Shown in pieces: positions 50,695 to 59,831 of a stretch of 64,000 bases of DNA; positions within the stretch are counted from its first letter, which is position 1, and each line of letters opens with the position of its first letter. Location of the stretch: NCBI GenBank assembly GCA_910587795.1, contig CAJUNH010000006.1, forward strand, positions 18,661 through 82,660, given 5' to 3'. This DNA is from an uncultured Christensenellaceae bacterium (GTDB lineage Bacteria > Bacillota > Clostridia > Christensenellales > CAG-314). Under the pieces are notes generated by a model. That model made no database searches. It worked only from the letters and a program-made list of their open reading frames with translations, and was not told where the DNA came from. The position numbers and the translations under genes are program-made.

Positions 50695-53265
50695 ATGAGT
50701 AAAACGAATGCACAAAGACAACCATTAACGGATCGCAATAAAATGATAATTACGATCGTTGCCATTTGTTTGGTAGCGGTAATTGCAGTATCCGTAACAT
50801 TGGGTATTTTGTTACGTCCCATACCGGTAACGCCCGATGACGAAAACCCCGGCGATTCCAATTCGTCCAACCTGCCCGTTAAAAACGGCGATTTTGCGTT
50901 GGTAGGATCGGACGACACAAACTTCCCCAAATCCGCGCTTAACTGGACCAGATACGGCTATCAGGAAAAATCCGGCAATACGCAGGGATTTGAATCTATC
51001 GACACAACCGAAAACGTCGTAATGGGTATTGTAGATACCGACGGCGAAAAGTGGCAGTCGGTACTTGACGATTTGGCGATAGAAGGTATACAAAACGTAG
51101 AAAACCCGAATCAGCACCAACTTGGCGCAAACGAAAAACACAGCAACAGCAACGTGTATATGATTGCGTCCAAAAATTCTACAAACGCTATGATTATGAG
51201 CGACAGCGTATCCGTATCGTCCACCACGTCTGTAAAAATCGGCGTGTGGTTTAATACCGCGCAATTAAAGTCGGGCAAAGCTACGATTATGGTTCAAAAC
51301 TCTTCCTCTACGCCCAACGCAAACGAAGAAAACCGTTACGCTTACGAGTTTGATCTTCCGCAAAACAACGAAGGTTGGCAATACAAAGAGTTTTACGTAT
51401 TTAACCGCAAAACGTCCACGCAATACATACGCGTAAGCATAGGCTTGGGTAACTCCTACACGGGAGCAAATGCCGAAGGCGTACTGTTTGTAGACGATAT
51501 CAGCTACGAAACCGTTACCGCAAACGACTACCGTCTTAAAGCGGACGACGCGCCCGAAGGAGATACGACGTATAAAATTATCGAAAAGGAAGAGGACACC
51601 ACCGTTGCTCAAACAGAAGGATTTGTTACGTTAAAAGAGCTTAACGACGAAACAAATACTCCCGCTACGCTTAAATACACGGATTCCGACTCCTACGTTA
51701 AAGATGCCGGTTACTCGCCTTTTACAACAAAAGACGACTTCTCCCGCGAAGGATTCGGTATTTATATGCTGTCTAACCACGCAGAAACAAAAGCCCCCGT
51801 TGCCTTGGAACTTACAAACACAGTAACCGTTTCGCTTGCAACGGACGACAGCACTCAGGACTACCACCATTTCAGTTTTTGGGTAAGGACCGTATCGCGC
51901 AACAACAACGTATTGGCGTTTGCAAACGTACTTGTTCAGCGCCGCGACGCCGAGGGCAGCGAATGGAAAGAAATGTCTAACGGCGACTTTACGGTTAAGA
52001 CGGAACAAAATATCGACAAAGACACCAACAACGGTTGGAGCAAATACGATATTTACATCAAACCCGGTCAAACGCCAAACCAAATCCGTTTAGTGTTTGC
52101 ATTGGGCGACGTTGAAGGTTACGAAAACACGCCTTACACTCCCGACGGTGATTTGTATATTACCACCCCGTTCTACGAAACAATTTCCAACAACGCTTAC
52201 AACAGCGCAAGCAGCGGAACGGCTTCTAAAAAATTCGACCTTACAGGCAATACCGCTACTACAAGCGTATCTAACGGATCGTTTTCCAGCTTGGTAGCAA
52301 ACACGGATCAACCCTCTAACTGGAAGCCGACGTTTGCAGGCGACAACAATTTGTATCTTGACGGTAAAGGCAACCTTACTCCCGACGGAGTAGATAGAAC
52401 GCACTCCGCAGTAAAAGACAGCGGCGTTATCACTTGGACGGACGAAAGCTATCCCGACGATGACGAGCGCAAAGTATTAAAAATTGCAACAAACAGCCTT
52501 GCCACAAGCTACGGTTACGTATCCGGCGATCTTACTCTTACGGCACGCAACGTTTACGTATTTTCCGTACTGGCTAAATTGGAAGGACAAGCTCAACCCT
52601 ACTTCTATTTGATTAAGGGCGGCAAAAACCGCGAAGAAGCCGTAGTAGGCAAAGTAGAAAGCGTTTACACCACACCAGTGGACGGAAGCGTATTTAACCA
52701 AGCCGACGAAATTTATCAAGACGGAAGCGGAAATCAAATTTGGGCGCGTTATTATATTATATACGTCGCAGGCAACACCGACGAAACGGTACGTCTTGCG
52801 CTGTTTAACGGCAGCATCGACGGCAGAGTTACAACCACTAACACCACCGTTTATTACGACAAAGTAACAATGCAAACGCTCGGTTCGTACGCCTTAACGG
52901 AAGACGAGGACAACAAAGAGCAGTACAAAGTAGACTTTACGGCAGGCAAAAGCTTTACGGCGTTTAACGAATGCGAAACAGTCGACGACCTTATCAATAA
53001 ATTAAACGGAAGTAAAGTTGAAGGCGATAAAGAAGAGTGCATTAACAAAGAATTAGTTGTAGTAGAGCCTTCCGCCGAAGAATGGGAAGAAATGAGGAAA
53101 GTTCCCGACGAAGACACGGAAGACGAGGACGACAAAGACGATACGACGGACACTAAACGCGACGTTAACCTTGCATTGCTGTTCTCTATCTTATCTAGCG
53201 TATTGCTTGTTGCCGTATTACTGATTGTTATCATAATCCGTATATACAAAAAGAAAAAGCAATAA
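50695..53265 (+). CDS. Large cell-surface protein anchored at both ends
   Basis: 856 residues. One membrane helix near the N-terminus (about 17-40) and one at the C-terminus (about 825-850, followed by KKKKQ). The exterior is acidic, Cys-free and rich in Asn, Asp and Thr. Three similar jelly-roll-like modules of roughly 170-200 residues are suggested by recurring patterns (VKIGVWFNT...YEFDLPQNNEGWQYKEFYV; HHFSFWVRT...GWSKYDIYI; VYVFSVLAK...RYYIIYVAG), each ending in a 'D.I..ET' strand. They resemble carbohydrate-binding modules without catalytic residues. Not assigned to a family. Confidence 0.72.
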   Translation: MSKTNAQRQPLTDRNKMIITIVAICLVAVIAVSVTLGILLRPIPVTPDDENPGDSNSSNLPVKNGDFALVGSDDTNFPKSALNWTRYGYQEKSGNTQGFESIDTTENVVMGIVDTDGEKWQSVLDDLAIEGIQNVENPNQHQLGANEKHSNSNVYMIASKNSTNAMIMSDSVSVSSTTSVKIGVWFNTAQLKSGKATIMVQNSSSTPNANEENRYAYEFDLPQNNEGWQYKEFYVFNRKTSTQYIRVSIGLGNSYTGANAEGVLFVDDISYETVTANDYRLKADDAPEGDTTYKIIEKEEDTTVAQTEGFVTLKELNDETNTPATLKYTDSDSYVKDAGYSPFTTKDDFSREGFGIYMLSNHAETKAPVALELTNTVTVSLATDDSTQDYHHFSFWVRTVSRNNNVLAFANVLVQRRDAEGSEWKEMSNGDFTVKTEQNIDKDTNNGWSKYDIYIKPGQTPNQIRLVFALGDVEGYENTPYTPDGDLYITTPFYETISNNAYNSASSGTASKKFDLTGNTATTSVSNGSFSSLVANTDQPSNWKPTFAGDNNLYLDGKGNLTPDGVDRTHSAVKDSGVITWTDESYPDDDERKVLKIATNSLATSYGYVSGDLTLTARNVYVFSVLAKLEGQAQPYFYLIKGGKNREEAVVGKVESVYTTPVDGSVFNQADEIYQDGSGNQIWARYYIIYVAGNTDETVRLALFNGSIDGRVTTTNTTVYYDKVTMQTLGSYALTEDEDNKEQYKVDFTAGKSFTAFNECETVDDLINKLNGSKVEGDKEECINKELVVVEPSAEEWEEMRKVPDEDTEDEDDKDDTTDTKRDVNLALLFSILSSVLLVAVLLIVIIIRIYKKKKQ

Positions 53266-53290
53266 ACTATAATTTAGATTAATAAAAAAC

Positions 53291-53324
53291 AGAAAAGTTT
53301 CGTCTTTACAGATGAAACTTTTCT
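53291..53324 (+). terminator. Terminator after the large surface protein
   Basis: AGAAAAGTTTC (53291-53301) pairs with GAAACTTTTCT (53314-53324), followed by a short T-rich run. Confidence 0.75.
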
Positions 53325-53368
53325 TTATCTAACAATATAAACGGCTATTAAAAATAAGGAATTACGAT

Positions 53369-54559
53369 ATGAAAAAAAGCAAAATTACAACGCTAGCACT
53401 TCTAACGCTTGTTTGCGTAATGCTTTTGTCTTGCTTGCTTATCGGCTGCAATGCAAACGGTAATTTTACGTACGGAACAGGAACGCCGAGTAACGAAACG
53501 GGCAATAACGGAGATTATTACTTAGATACGGACAGCAACGCACTGTATCAAAAGACAAACGGCGTTTGGCAAATATTATCAAGCGGCAATTACCGCAACA
53601 CTCAAATTTTATTGCCCGACACTTTATTTGCCTGCGTAGGTCAGCAAATAGAAATATACTTTACAAATATTTTAATGCTTTTTCAAAACGATGTTTTTAT
53701 ACGCACCGCTACCGATATGCCCGACTGCCGTCAATTACAAGACAAATGGACGGGAACTCCGCAAAAAGCAGGCGTTTACGCATTGGTAATTTCCGTATAC
53801 GATAAAAACTGGCAATTTATAAGCTCTAAACGTACTAATATTTCGGTAAAAGATTCTTCGGTAACAAAACCTGTTACCGCGTTGGTAATAGGCGACAGCA
53901 CTATACACTCCGGAGCGGAAACGTTTAAACTGTTGGATTTATCACGCCGTGACGATTTTAAACTAACTTTGCTAGGCACAATGGACAGGGGCGACGGCAA
54001 CTATTGCGAAGGACGTTCCGGCTGGAGAGCAAGCCACTACACCTCTTGCGCGGAAATCGACGGCGTAAGCAATCCGTTTTATAACCCTAACACCGAAACG
54101 TTCGACTTCGATTACTATATGACTACGCAAAAATATGACAAAGCGGACGTTGTATTTATACAACTGGGGATAAACGATATTTTTCACGCAACGGAGGACA
54201 CTTTGGACGAAGCGGTAAACCTGTTTATTACCAGTATGCAAACTATGGTAAACTCCATACGCTTATACGATAAAAACACAAACGTAGTAATAAATTTAGT
54301 TATTCCATGCTGTCAGGACCAAACAAAATTCGGGCAAGTGTACGGAGTAAAAACAGTATGGGAATATATGCGCAATATGTACCGCGCAAACATAGCGTTG
54401 ATTAACGCTTTCCAAAACTACGACAAAACGTATTTTTCCTTTGCAAACGCCGCGCTGGATTTAAACAAAAACCAACCATACGACGTGCACCCCACGGTTG
54501 AAGGATATTATCAAATGGCAACGCAGATGTACTATATGATGAAAAATTTAGTGGGATAG
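53369..54559 (+). CDS. SGNH/GDSL-family hydrolase lipoprotein
   Basis: 396 residues. Lipobox LIGC (Cys about 28), then a short beta module with GDYYLDTDSNALYQKTNGVW (a motif common in phage-tail and surface proteins), a beta domain (about 75-165) and an SGNH hydrolase domain. Block I is VIGDSTIHSG (Ser about 180), block III is QLGINDIF and the catalytic Asp/His pair is in YDVHPTVEGY near the C-terminus. Likely a surface esterase deacylating glycans or lipids. It is on the same strand as the 856-residue surface protein but separated from it by a terminator. Confidence 0.82.
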   Translation: MKKSKITTLALLTLVCVMLLSCLLIGCNANGNFTYGTGTPSNETGNNGDYYLDTDSNALYQKTNGVWQILSSGNYRNTQILLPDTLFACVGQQIEIYFTNILMLFQNDVFIRTATDMPDCRQLQDKWTGTPQKAGVYALVISVYDKNWQFISSKRTNISVKDSSVTKPVTALVIGDSTIHSGAETFKLLDLSRRDDFKLTLLGTMDRGDGNYCEGRSGWRASHYTSCAEIDGVSNPFYNPNTETFDFDYYMTTQKYDKADVVFIQLGINDIFHATEDTLDEAVNLFITSMQTMVNSIRLYDKNTNVVINLVIPCCQDQTKFGQVYGVKTVWEYMRNMYRANIALINAFQNYDKTYFSFANAALDLNKNQPYDVHPTVEGYYQMATQMYYMMKNLVG

Positions 54560-54621
54560 AAAACTAAATTTCCATAACGCTCTAAATATTTATCTTTTTT
54601 ATATTTAAGAAATGTAATTCA

Positions 54622-54648
54622 AAACGGACTTCAAAGTGAAGTCCGTTT
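54622..54648 (+). terminator. Terminator of the SGNH hydrolase gene
   Basis: AAACGGACTTC (54622-54632) pairs perfectly with GAAGTCCGTTT (54638-54648), followed by a T-rich tract. Confidence 0.85.
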
Positions 54649-54777
54649 GATTATATTTTTTACAAGTTTATTAAACGATTAGCTTTATAAAAAAACAATT
54701 ATTTGCCGTAAAAATAATTTTAAAACAAACACTGTATACTAATTTAGACTGCCGCAAAACGTATTTGCAGACAACGT

Positions 54778-55287
54778 TTAAACGGTATACGGTATAGCGT
54801 TCAGCAAATCATACAGTTTATCGGCAACATGAACGGACGTAAGCCCGTCTGTAGACAGCGTAATGTCCGCGTACTTTGCGTAACACAAACTGCGCAGCTT
54901 TATAAGCGCGTCCAGTTCTGCGGTTGTTTTACCGTCAAACAGCGGGCGGACGCCGCCGCCAAGACGCGATTTTACAGTTTGCGCGGCTGCGGTGAGCCAC
55001 ACCGTTTTGCCGCCTTTTATAAGCAATTCAAATCCGTCCAGCAAAGGACTGCCTCCGCCGCAGGAAATTACCGCGTCACCGCATTCGGCAAGGCTTTTTA
55101 ACGTTTGACTTTCCGCTTGACGAAAAGCCGCTTCGCCTTTTTTTTCAAAAATTCGGGATATGCTTTCGCCTGCGTTAAACTCTATTAAACCGTCGGTATC
55201 TATATGCTTACAATGCAATTTATCCGCAAGCAGTTTTCCGACCGACGTTTTGTAACAGCAGGCAAATCCTATTAACACAACTTTCAT
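54778..55287 (-). CDS. aroK: Shikimate kinase with a divergent P-loop
   Basis: 169 residues from the ATG at 55287, which overlaps the aroQ stop (TAATG). ATP-dependent phosphorylation of shikimate at O3. IDTDGLIE (shikimate-binding Asp), AAFRQAE (Arg), SCGGGSPL and GGGVRPLFDG (lid region) are present. The Walker A reads GFACCYKTS, with Tyr where nearly all members have Gly before the Lys. Last gene of the aro cluster. Confidence 0.85.
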   Translation of the reverse strand: MKVVLIGFACCYKTSVGKLLADKLHCKHIDTDGLIEFNAGESISRIFEKKGEAAFRQAESQTLKSLAECGDAVISCGGGSPLLDGFELLIKGGKTVWLTAAAQTVKSRLGGGVRPLFDGKTTAELDALIKLRSLCYAKYADITLSTDGLTSVHVADKLYDLLNAIPYTV

Positions 55288-55718
55288 TATTGCAAACCAG
55301 CCAGCTTTACAGCAACGTCTACAGCCTCTAAATAGCTGTTTATCCCTTTGCCGTAACAATATCCTGCGCAAACTTCTTTTAAAACGTCTACTCGGCGGAA
55401 ATCCTCCCGCGCATAAATATCGCTCATATGCACCTCTATAACGGGCGTTTTTATGCACTCGATACAATCACGCAAAGCGTAACTGTAATGACTGTATGCT
55501 CCTGCGTTGAATATTACCGCGCAGCACTCGGTTTGCTGTAAAATATTTACAAGTTCGCCCTCGATATTACTTTGACGGCATACAACGTCCGCGCCGAATT
55601 TCTTTGCATAATCCGCAATTTTGCGCTCCAATTCCGCAAGCGTATCTTTACCGTAGTAATCTGCGTTACGCTTGCCTAACATATTCATATTTACTCCGTT
55701 TAGCAGTAAGATTTTCAT
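55287..55718 (-). CDS. aroQ: Type II 3-dehydroquinate dehydratase
   Basis: 143 residues, dodecameric type II enzyme. LLLNGVNMNMLGKRNADYYG holds the lid Arg and catalytic Tyr; VIFNAGAYSHYSYALRDCI and PVIEVHMSDIYAREDFRR hold the conserved Asn, His and Arg. The N-terminal segment is NGVNMN instead of NGPNLN. One-base overlap with aroK. The 121 bp to the upstream aroA/aroE gene hold no recognised feature. Confidence 0.93.
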   Translation of the reverse strand: MKILLLNGVNMNMLGKRNADYYGKDTLAELERKIADYAKKFGADVVCRQSNIEGELVNILQQTECCAVIFNAGAYSHYSYALRDCIECIKTPVIEVHMSDIYAREDFRRVDVLKEVCAGYCYGKGINSYLEAVDVAVKLAGLQ

Positions 55719-55839
55719 AAATATTATCCTATAATTCAGTTAAACCTTATGCACTAAGCATAATCCTGTTATTTTTATAGCTTTAAGCGTCGTTTCCGCG
55801 TACAGCGGAATAAGCCAAATCCAACTTATTTTATGCTTA

Positions 55840-57837
55840 TTAATTAAAACAAAACTGCACCGAACGCAGAAACTCCGCAAAACCGCCGTAATTATCCTGC
55901 AATGCAGTATCCGTCCATAACGCAAAACTTTTTGCGCCCTGATGATACAGCATTCTAAGTCCGTCTACGTACGTTATTCCGCGCGCTAACGCCTTATCTT
56001 TAAGCCCGCTTGTACCTTTATATGCCGCAGTAAACACAAACTTACAACTGTCGGGCAGAGGCAAGGACTTTTCATAATCACACTCGGGAACAAAGCTCAG
56101 CATTCCGTAAGGATTAGATACGTTGCAGGATAAATTAAACTTATTAATTAAAACGTCCGCATGTCTTTTTGTACGGTTGAAAATTTGTATTTTACACCCG
56201 TAAGACAACAGCGTTTGCACGCACAGTGCTGCCGCGCCGCCCGCGCCCGCAACGTACAAATGTTTGTTTTCAAAATCCACGCCCATCTCTCTTAACGCCG
56301 TTACCATACCGTAACCGTCGGTAGACTGCGGAACAACGTTGCGCCCCACTGTGTTTACAGACAGACAGTCCGCGTTTAATAATTGCGCAACTCTCATTTT
56401 ATACGGCATAGTAACGTTCAGTCCGTCGTAGCGAGAAATAATATCCAAAAGACGTTCGTCCGTTACGCCGTCCGGCTGTACAAGTAAATCGTAACTGCAA
56501 TTAACGTTTGCAACCGTAGACAAATATTCCATCAATAAAGGCGACAAACTTTTGCGTATATCGGTACCGCCTATAAGCCCCAGCCTGTATATATTTAAGC
56601 CCAAAGCCGTTTCAAATTGCGGAAACGACACGTCAAAAGGCGCTCTGTCCACACTGCCGCCGCCCGAAGCAATACACAACACTACCTCGCACATAGCGAT
56701 ACGGTGATCGTCAAAGCTGCAAAAACGCGGATTTTTTTCTAACACGCCGTTGCTGACGACAATTAAACGGCCGTTTGCGTATTCGGCTTTTTGTCCGCAC
56801 GCAGCAGCCATATGCAGTACGGCTTTTATGCGGTCGCTTTCCTTATGGCGGAGTTCGCCCACCCCCTCGAATACGTGCGTTCCGCGCATTGTAACGGACA
56901 AAGCTGCAAGCAGCGGTACTTCGTCTATGGCGTCGCAAACGTCCGCCGCAGAAGCGTACATAGCGCCGAATCCGTCTTTTTTTACAATAATACTGCCGAC
57001 AGTCTCCCCAAAACGCGTTTCCTCTTGTATACATTTGATATCGGCTCCCGCCCTTTGCAAAACGCGTACAAAGCCCAACCTGCGTTCGTTTAAAAGCACG
57101 TTTGAACACACAAACGGTTTTCCCGTAATAACAGCAGCTGCAACAATATAACTCATAGACGAAACGTCGCACGGGATATCCGTTTTTATCGGCAAAAGTC
57201 TGCTTTTAGATACAGTAACGGCTTGTCCGTCCACCTTTATATTTGCGTTAAGCGCAGCTAACATCAATTCGGTATGATTGCGCGTAGAAAGTTTTTCTAC
57301 GTACGTCGTACTTCCTTCGGCAAACAATCCCGCAATCAAAACCGCACTCTTAACCTGAGCGGAATCAACCGCGGCATAAACCGTACTTCCGTACAAAGGC
57401 GTACCGCCCAAACATTTAAACAAGCAATTTTTCGGCTTTGAAAACTTTGCGCCCATCCGTTCTAACGGCTGCAATACGCGGTCCATAGGACGCTTGGACA
57501 GCGACGCGTCGCCGATAAACGTTGCGTTTACCCCCAACCCTGCAACAAGTCCGGCAAGCAATCTTGCCGTTGTGCCGCTGTTAGCGCAATTTAGAGTGAC
57601 GTTATCCTTTACTTCGGCTATCGGCTCAACCGTTACGGTATTGCCGTCAAAACGGATATCTGCGCCCAACGCGCGCAGGCAATCCGCCGTTGTCAGCACG
57701 TCGGCAGACAAGGGCATATTGCCTATTACGCTTGTTCCGTCGGCAACGGAGGCAAAAATCAGTGCGCGGTGCGCAATAGATTTATCCCCGCACACCACGC
57801 TTGCGTTAAGATTAAATTGTCCGTTTAGCCGCAACAT
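55840..57837 (-). CDS. aroA-aroE: Fused EPSP synthase-shikimate dehydrogenase (AroA-AroE)
   Basis: 665 residues in one continuous frame. Residues 1 to about 410 are EPSP synthase: GDKSIAHRALIFAS, NCANSGTTARLLAG, LSKRPMDRVLQPLERMGA, DVCDAIDEVPLLAALS, LRHKESDRIKAV. Residues about 420-665 are shikimate dehydrogenase: GLIGGTDIRKSLSPLLMEY, LNVTMPYK (catalytic Lys), STDGYGMV, the GAGGAA nucleotide loop, IFNRTKRHA and MLYHQGAKSFALWT. Catalytic residues of both halves are kept. The two steps flank shikimate kinase, so the product of the AroE half must go through AroK before reaching the AroA half. Confidence 0.92.
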   Translation of the reverse strand: MLRLNGQFNLNASVVCGDKSIAHRALIFASVADGTSVIGNMPLSADVLTTADCLRALGADIRFDGNTVTVEPIAEVKDNVTLNCANSGTTARLLAGLVAGLGVNATFIGDASLSKRPMDRVLQPLERMGAKFSKPKNCLFKCLGGTPLYGSTVYAAVDSAQVKSAVLIAGLFAEGSTTYVEKLSTRNHTELMLAALNANIKVDGQAVTVSKSRLLPIKTDIPCDVSSMSYIVAAAVITGKPFVCSNVLLNERRLGFVRVLQRAGADIKCIQEETRFGETVGSIIVKKDGFGAMYASAADVCDAIDEVPLLAALSVTMRGTHVFEGVGELRHKESDRIKAVLHMAAACGQKAEYANGRLIVVSNGVLEKNPRFCSFDDHRIAMCEVVLCIASGGGSVDRAPFDVSFPQFETALGLNIYRLGLIGGTDIRKSLSPLLMEYLSTVANVNCSYDLLVQPDGVTDERLLDIISRYDGLNVTMPYKMRVAQLLNADCLSVNTVGRNVVPQSTDGYGMVTALREMGVDFENKHLYVAGAGGAAALCVQTLLSYGCKIQIFNRTKRHADVLINKFNLSCNVSNPYGMLSFVPECDYEKSLPLPDSCKFVFTAAYKGTSGLKDKALARGITYVDGLRMLYHQGAKSFALWTDTALQDNYGGFAEFLRSVQFCFN

Positions 57838-58742
57838 AATAAACTTATTACCTGTTCCAACGATAAAATCGTCTGCCTGAAATCGTTAGGCAGCACAAAG
57901 CATATAAGGTTGCCGATATTCTTTTTATCGGCTGTGACGAGTTTTAATATTTCTTTGTTTACCGGCAGGATATCCGTAAGTTTAGCCGCTTCTGCCGACC
58001 ACTTGGTAAAATACGCTTTACTGCACATACCCAGTTTGTGCGCAAGCAGCGTTTCGTAATACAAACCGTTTGCCACCGCAATACCGTGCGGTAAGTTGCA
58101 GCTGAGTTCCATTGCATGTCCCACGGTATGACCGAAATTAAGCGCTCTGCGCGATGACAAATCGTACATATCGACCTGACACAAACTCAGCTTGTAGTCT
58201 ACGCAAGCGCGTATAACGTCTTCGGTAATTTTTCCGCAATAAACTTTATCGATGTTTGTACACAGCATACGGTATTTGAGCAATTCGCCGCAACCCGACA
58301 AGATCTGCCTGTTATCCAAAGTTTGTAAAAATCCTATATCAATAAGCGTATCGGCGTCGAAAAAAGTACCGACTGCATTTTTTACGCCGTCGAGATTAAC
58401 CGCGGTTTTGCCCCCGACGGCACTGTCTATCTGCGCGATAAGAGTGGTAGGCACATGCGTTAAATTGACGTTACCGCGCTTGTAAATACTGCAAGCAAAT
58501 CCCGTAACGTCGCCCACGCTGCCGCCGCCTACTGCTACTACGCGCCCGTTACGTCCAAGATTTTTACTCAAAAACCACTTGCACAAGTTTTCCGTTTCGG
58601 CAAACGTTTTTGCCTGTTCGCCCCTAGGCAGCAAATACACGTTATCGCCCGCAATGCCGTATAGCCGAGCTACGTATTCGTCTGCAACGATTAGACTGTT
58701 TAAACAGTCGCTTAAATTAAATTGTTTGTAAGTTATCATCAA
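57825..58742 (-). CDS. aroB: 3-dehydroquinate synthase, short form
   Basis: 305 residues, about 40-50 shorter than typical AroB. NAD-binding VVAVGGGSVGDVTGF, the substrate loop VPTTLIAQIDSAVGGKTAVN, the zinc ligands in SGCGELLKY (Glu), NFGHTVGHAMEL (His) and LPHGIAVANG (His) are all present, so activity is expected. The shortening is at the N-terminus and in loops. It overlaps aroC by 4 nt and the aroA/aroE gene by 13 nt. Confidence 0.92.
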   Translation of the reverse strand: MMITYKQFNLSDCLNSLIVADEYVARLYGIAGDNVYLLPRGEQAKTFAETENLCKWFLSKNLGRNGRVVAVGGGSVGDVTGFACSIYKRGNVNLTHVPTTLIAQIDSAVGGKTAVNLDGVKNAVGTFFDADTLIDIGFLQTLDNRQILSGCGELLKYRMLCTNIDKVYCGKITEDVIRACVDYKLSLCQVDMYDLSSRRALNFGHTVGHAMELSCNLPHGIAVANGLYYETLLAHKLGMCSKAYFTKWSAEAAKLTDILPVNKEILKLVTADKKNIGNLICFVLPNDFRQTILSLEQVISLLCCG

Positions 58743-59782
58743 ATTTTGCCCTGTTTAATCAGCTGATTAAGTATTACGTACGCTAAAATATTATCTGCAA
58801 TTACACCAACGTTTGTAACTACGCAAGTGTCGGCGCGTTCGTAATGCGCTTCCGTTTTTTCCAGCGTTGCGCTGTCTACGGTGCATACTCCCTTTACGGT
58901 GGGCACGGGTTTTACCGTTAGACTGCACACTATATCGTTACCCGTAGTTATACCGGCTACAATACCGCCGCAATTATTTGTGGCGTATTTTATTTTGCCG
59001 TTATCGCAAACCAAATTGTCGCAGCATTCTTTTCCCGTTGCGGACGCGTAATAATCCGCATTACCGAACGATACTCCTTTAACGGACGGTATACCCATAA
59101 GATTTGCGGCAATTACCGCGTCCAATCGTTCGGCATACGGCAATGCTTCGCCCAGCCCCATAGGTACACCGCAAACTCCCGCAACAACCAAACCGCCCAA
59201 ACTGTCGCCGCTTGCGCGCGCCTTATCTATAAGAGAAATCATTAGTTCGGTAGCGTCTTTACACGGACAATGCAGCAAATCAAAGTGCTTTTCCGCCTCG
59301 CTGACGCCGAAACTGTAGCCTCTGCCGCTTGTTATGCCCCCTAGCTTATGTACGTAGTGATACGTATATATACCCAGCGTTTCCAAATACTGTTTGCATA
59401 TTGCGCCCAATACCACGTAACATACGCTGCTGCGCGCAGAGTACAGCTCGTTAAGTTCCCTTGCGGTTTTGCCTGCAAACCTTGCCTGACCGACTAAATC
59501 TATATGTCCGCTGCGCAACGCGGTTATATCCGCGCGGTTTTCTTTTTTTGCGTTAGGTATAAAAAACTCCACGTCCCCCAAAACCGTTACCGTATTGCCG
59601 AAACCTTTAAACGTTACGGTATCGGGATAAGTTTGCCTCGCGCTCCGTCCGTACCCGCATTTGCGCAATGCAAGCTGATTATTGACGTAACCTACGCTAA
59701 AAGTAAAACCCGCAGGCAAACCCTTTATTACTCCGCCGTAACCGTCGCCGTGCGACGTTCCGTAAAATTGATATGTTATCAT
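58739..59782 (-). CDS. aroC: Chorismate synthase, divergent
   Basis: 347 residues from the ATG at 59782 (an ATG at 59809 is also possible; neither has a clear ribosome binding site). FMN-dependent last step to chorismate. GTSHGDGYGGVIKGLPAG is the N-terminal signature with catalytic His, and LRSGHIDLVGQARF holds the second His of the usual RPGHAD. The segment normally reading RxSARET is altered to SARSSVCYVVLGAI. The C-terminal half keeps GVPMGLGEALPYAERLDAVIAANLMGIPSVKG-type text. First gene of the aro string, 49 nt after the metallo-hydrolase gene. Confidence 0.88.
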   Translation of the reverse strand: MITYQFYGTSHGDGYGGVIKGLPAGFTFSVGYVNNQLALRKCGYGRSARQTYPDTVTFKGFGNTVTVLGDVEFFIPNAKKENRADITALRSGHIDLVGQARFAGKTARELNELYSARSSVCYVVLGAICKQYLETLGIYTYHYVHKLGGITSGRGYSFGVSEAEKHFDLLHCPCKDATELMISLIDKARASGDSLGGLVVAGVCGVPMGLGEALPYAERLDAVIAANLMGIPSVKGVSFGNADYYASATGKECCDNLVCDNGKIKYATNNCGGIVAGITTGNDIVCSLTVKPVPTVKGVCTVDSATLEKTEAHYERADTCVVTNVGVIADNILAYVILNQLIKQGKI

Positions 59783-59831
59783 AATAAATAATATTAATAA
59801 CGGCCGCACCGCATTTTAGACGGTAGCCGTG

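Noticed and set aside
56750..57172. Long open frames on both other frames within the aroA part
   Set aside because: They are shadows of a strongly supported gene with all EPSP synthase motifs in frame.
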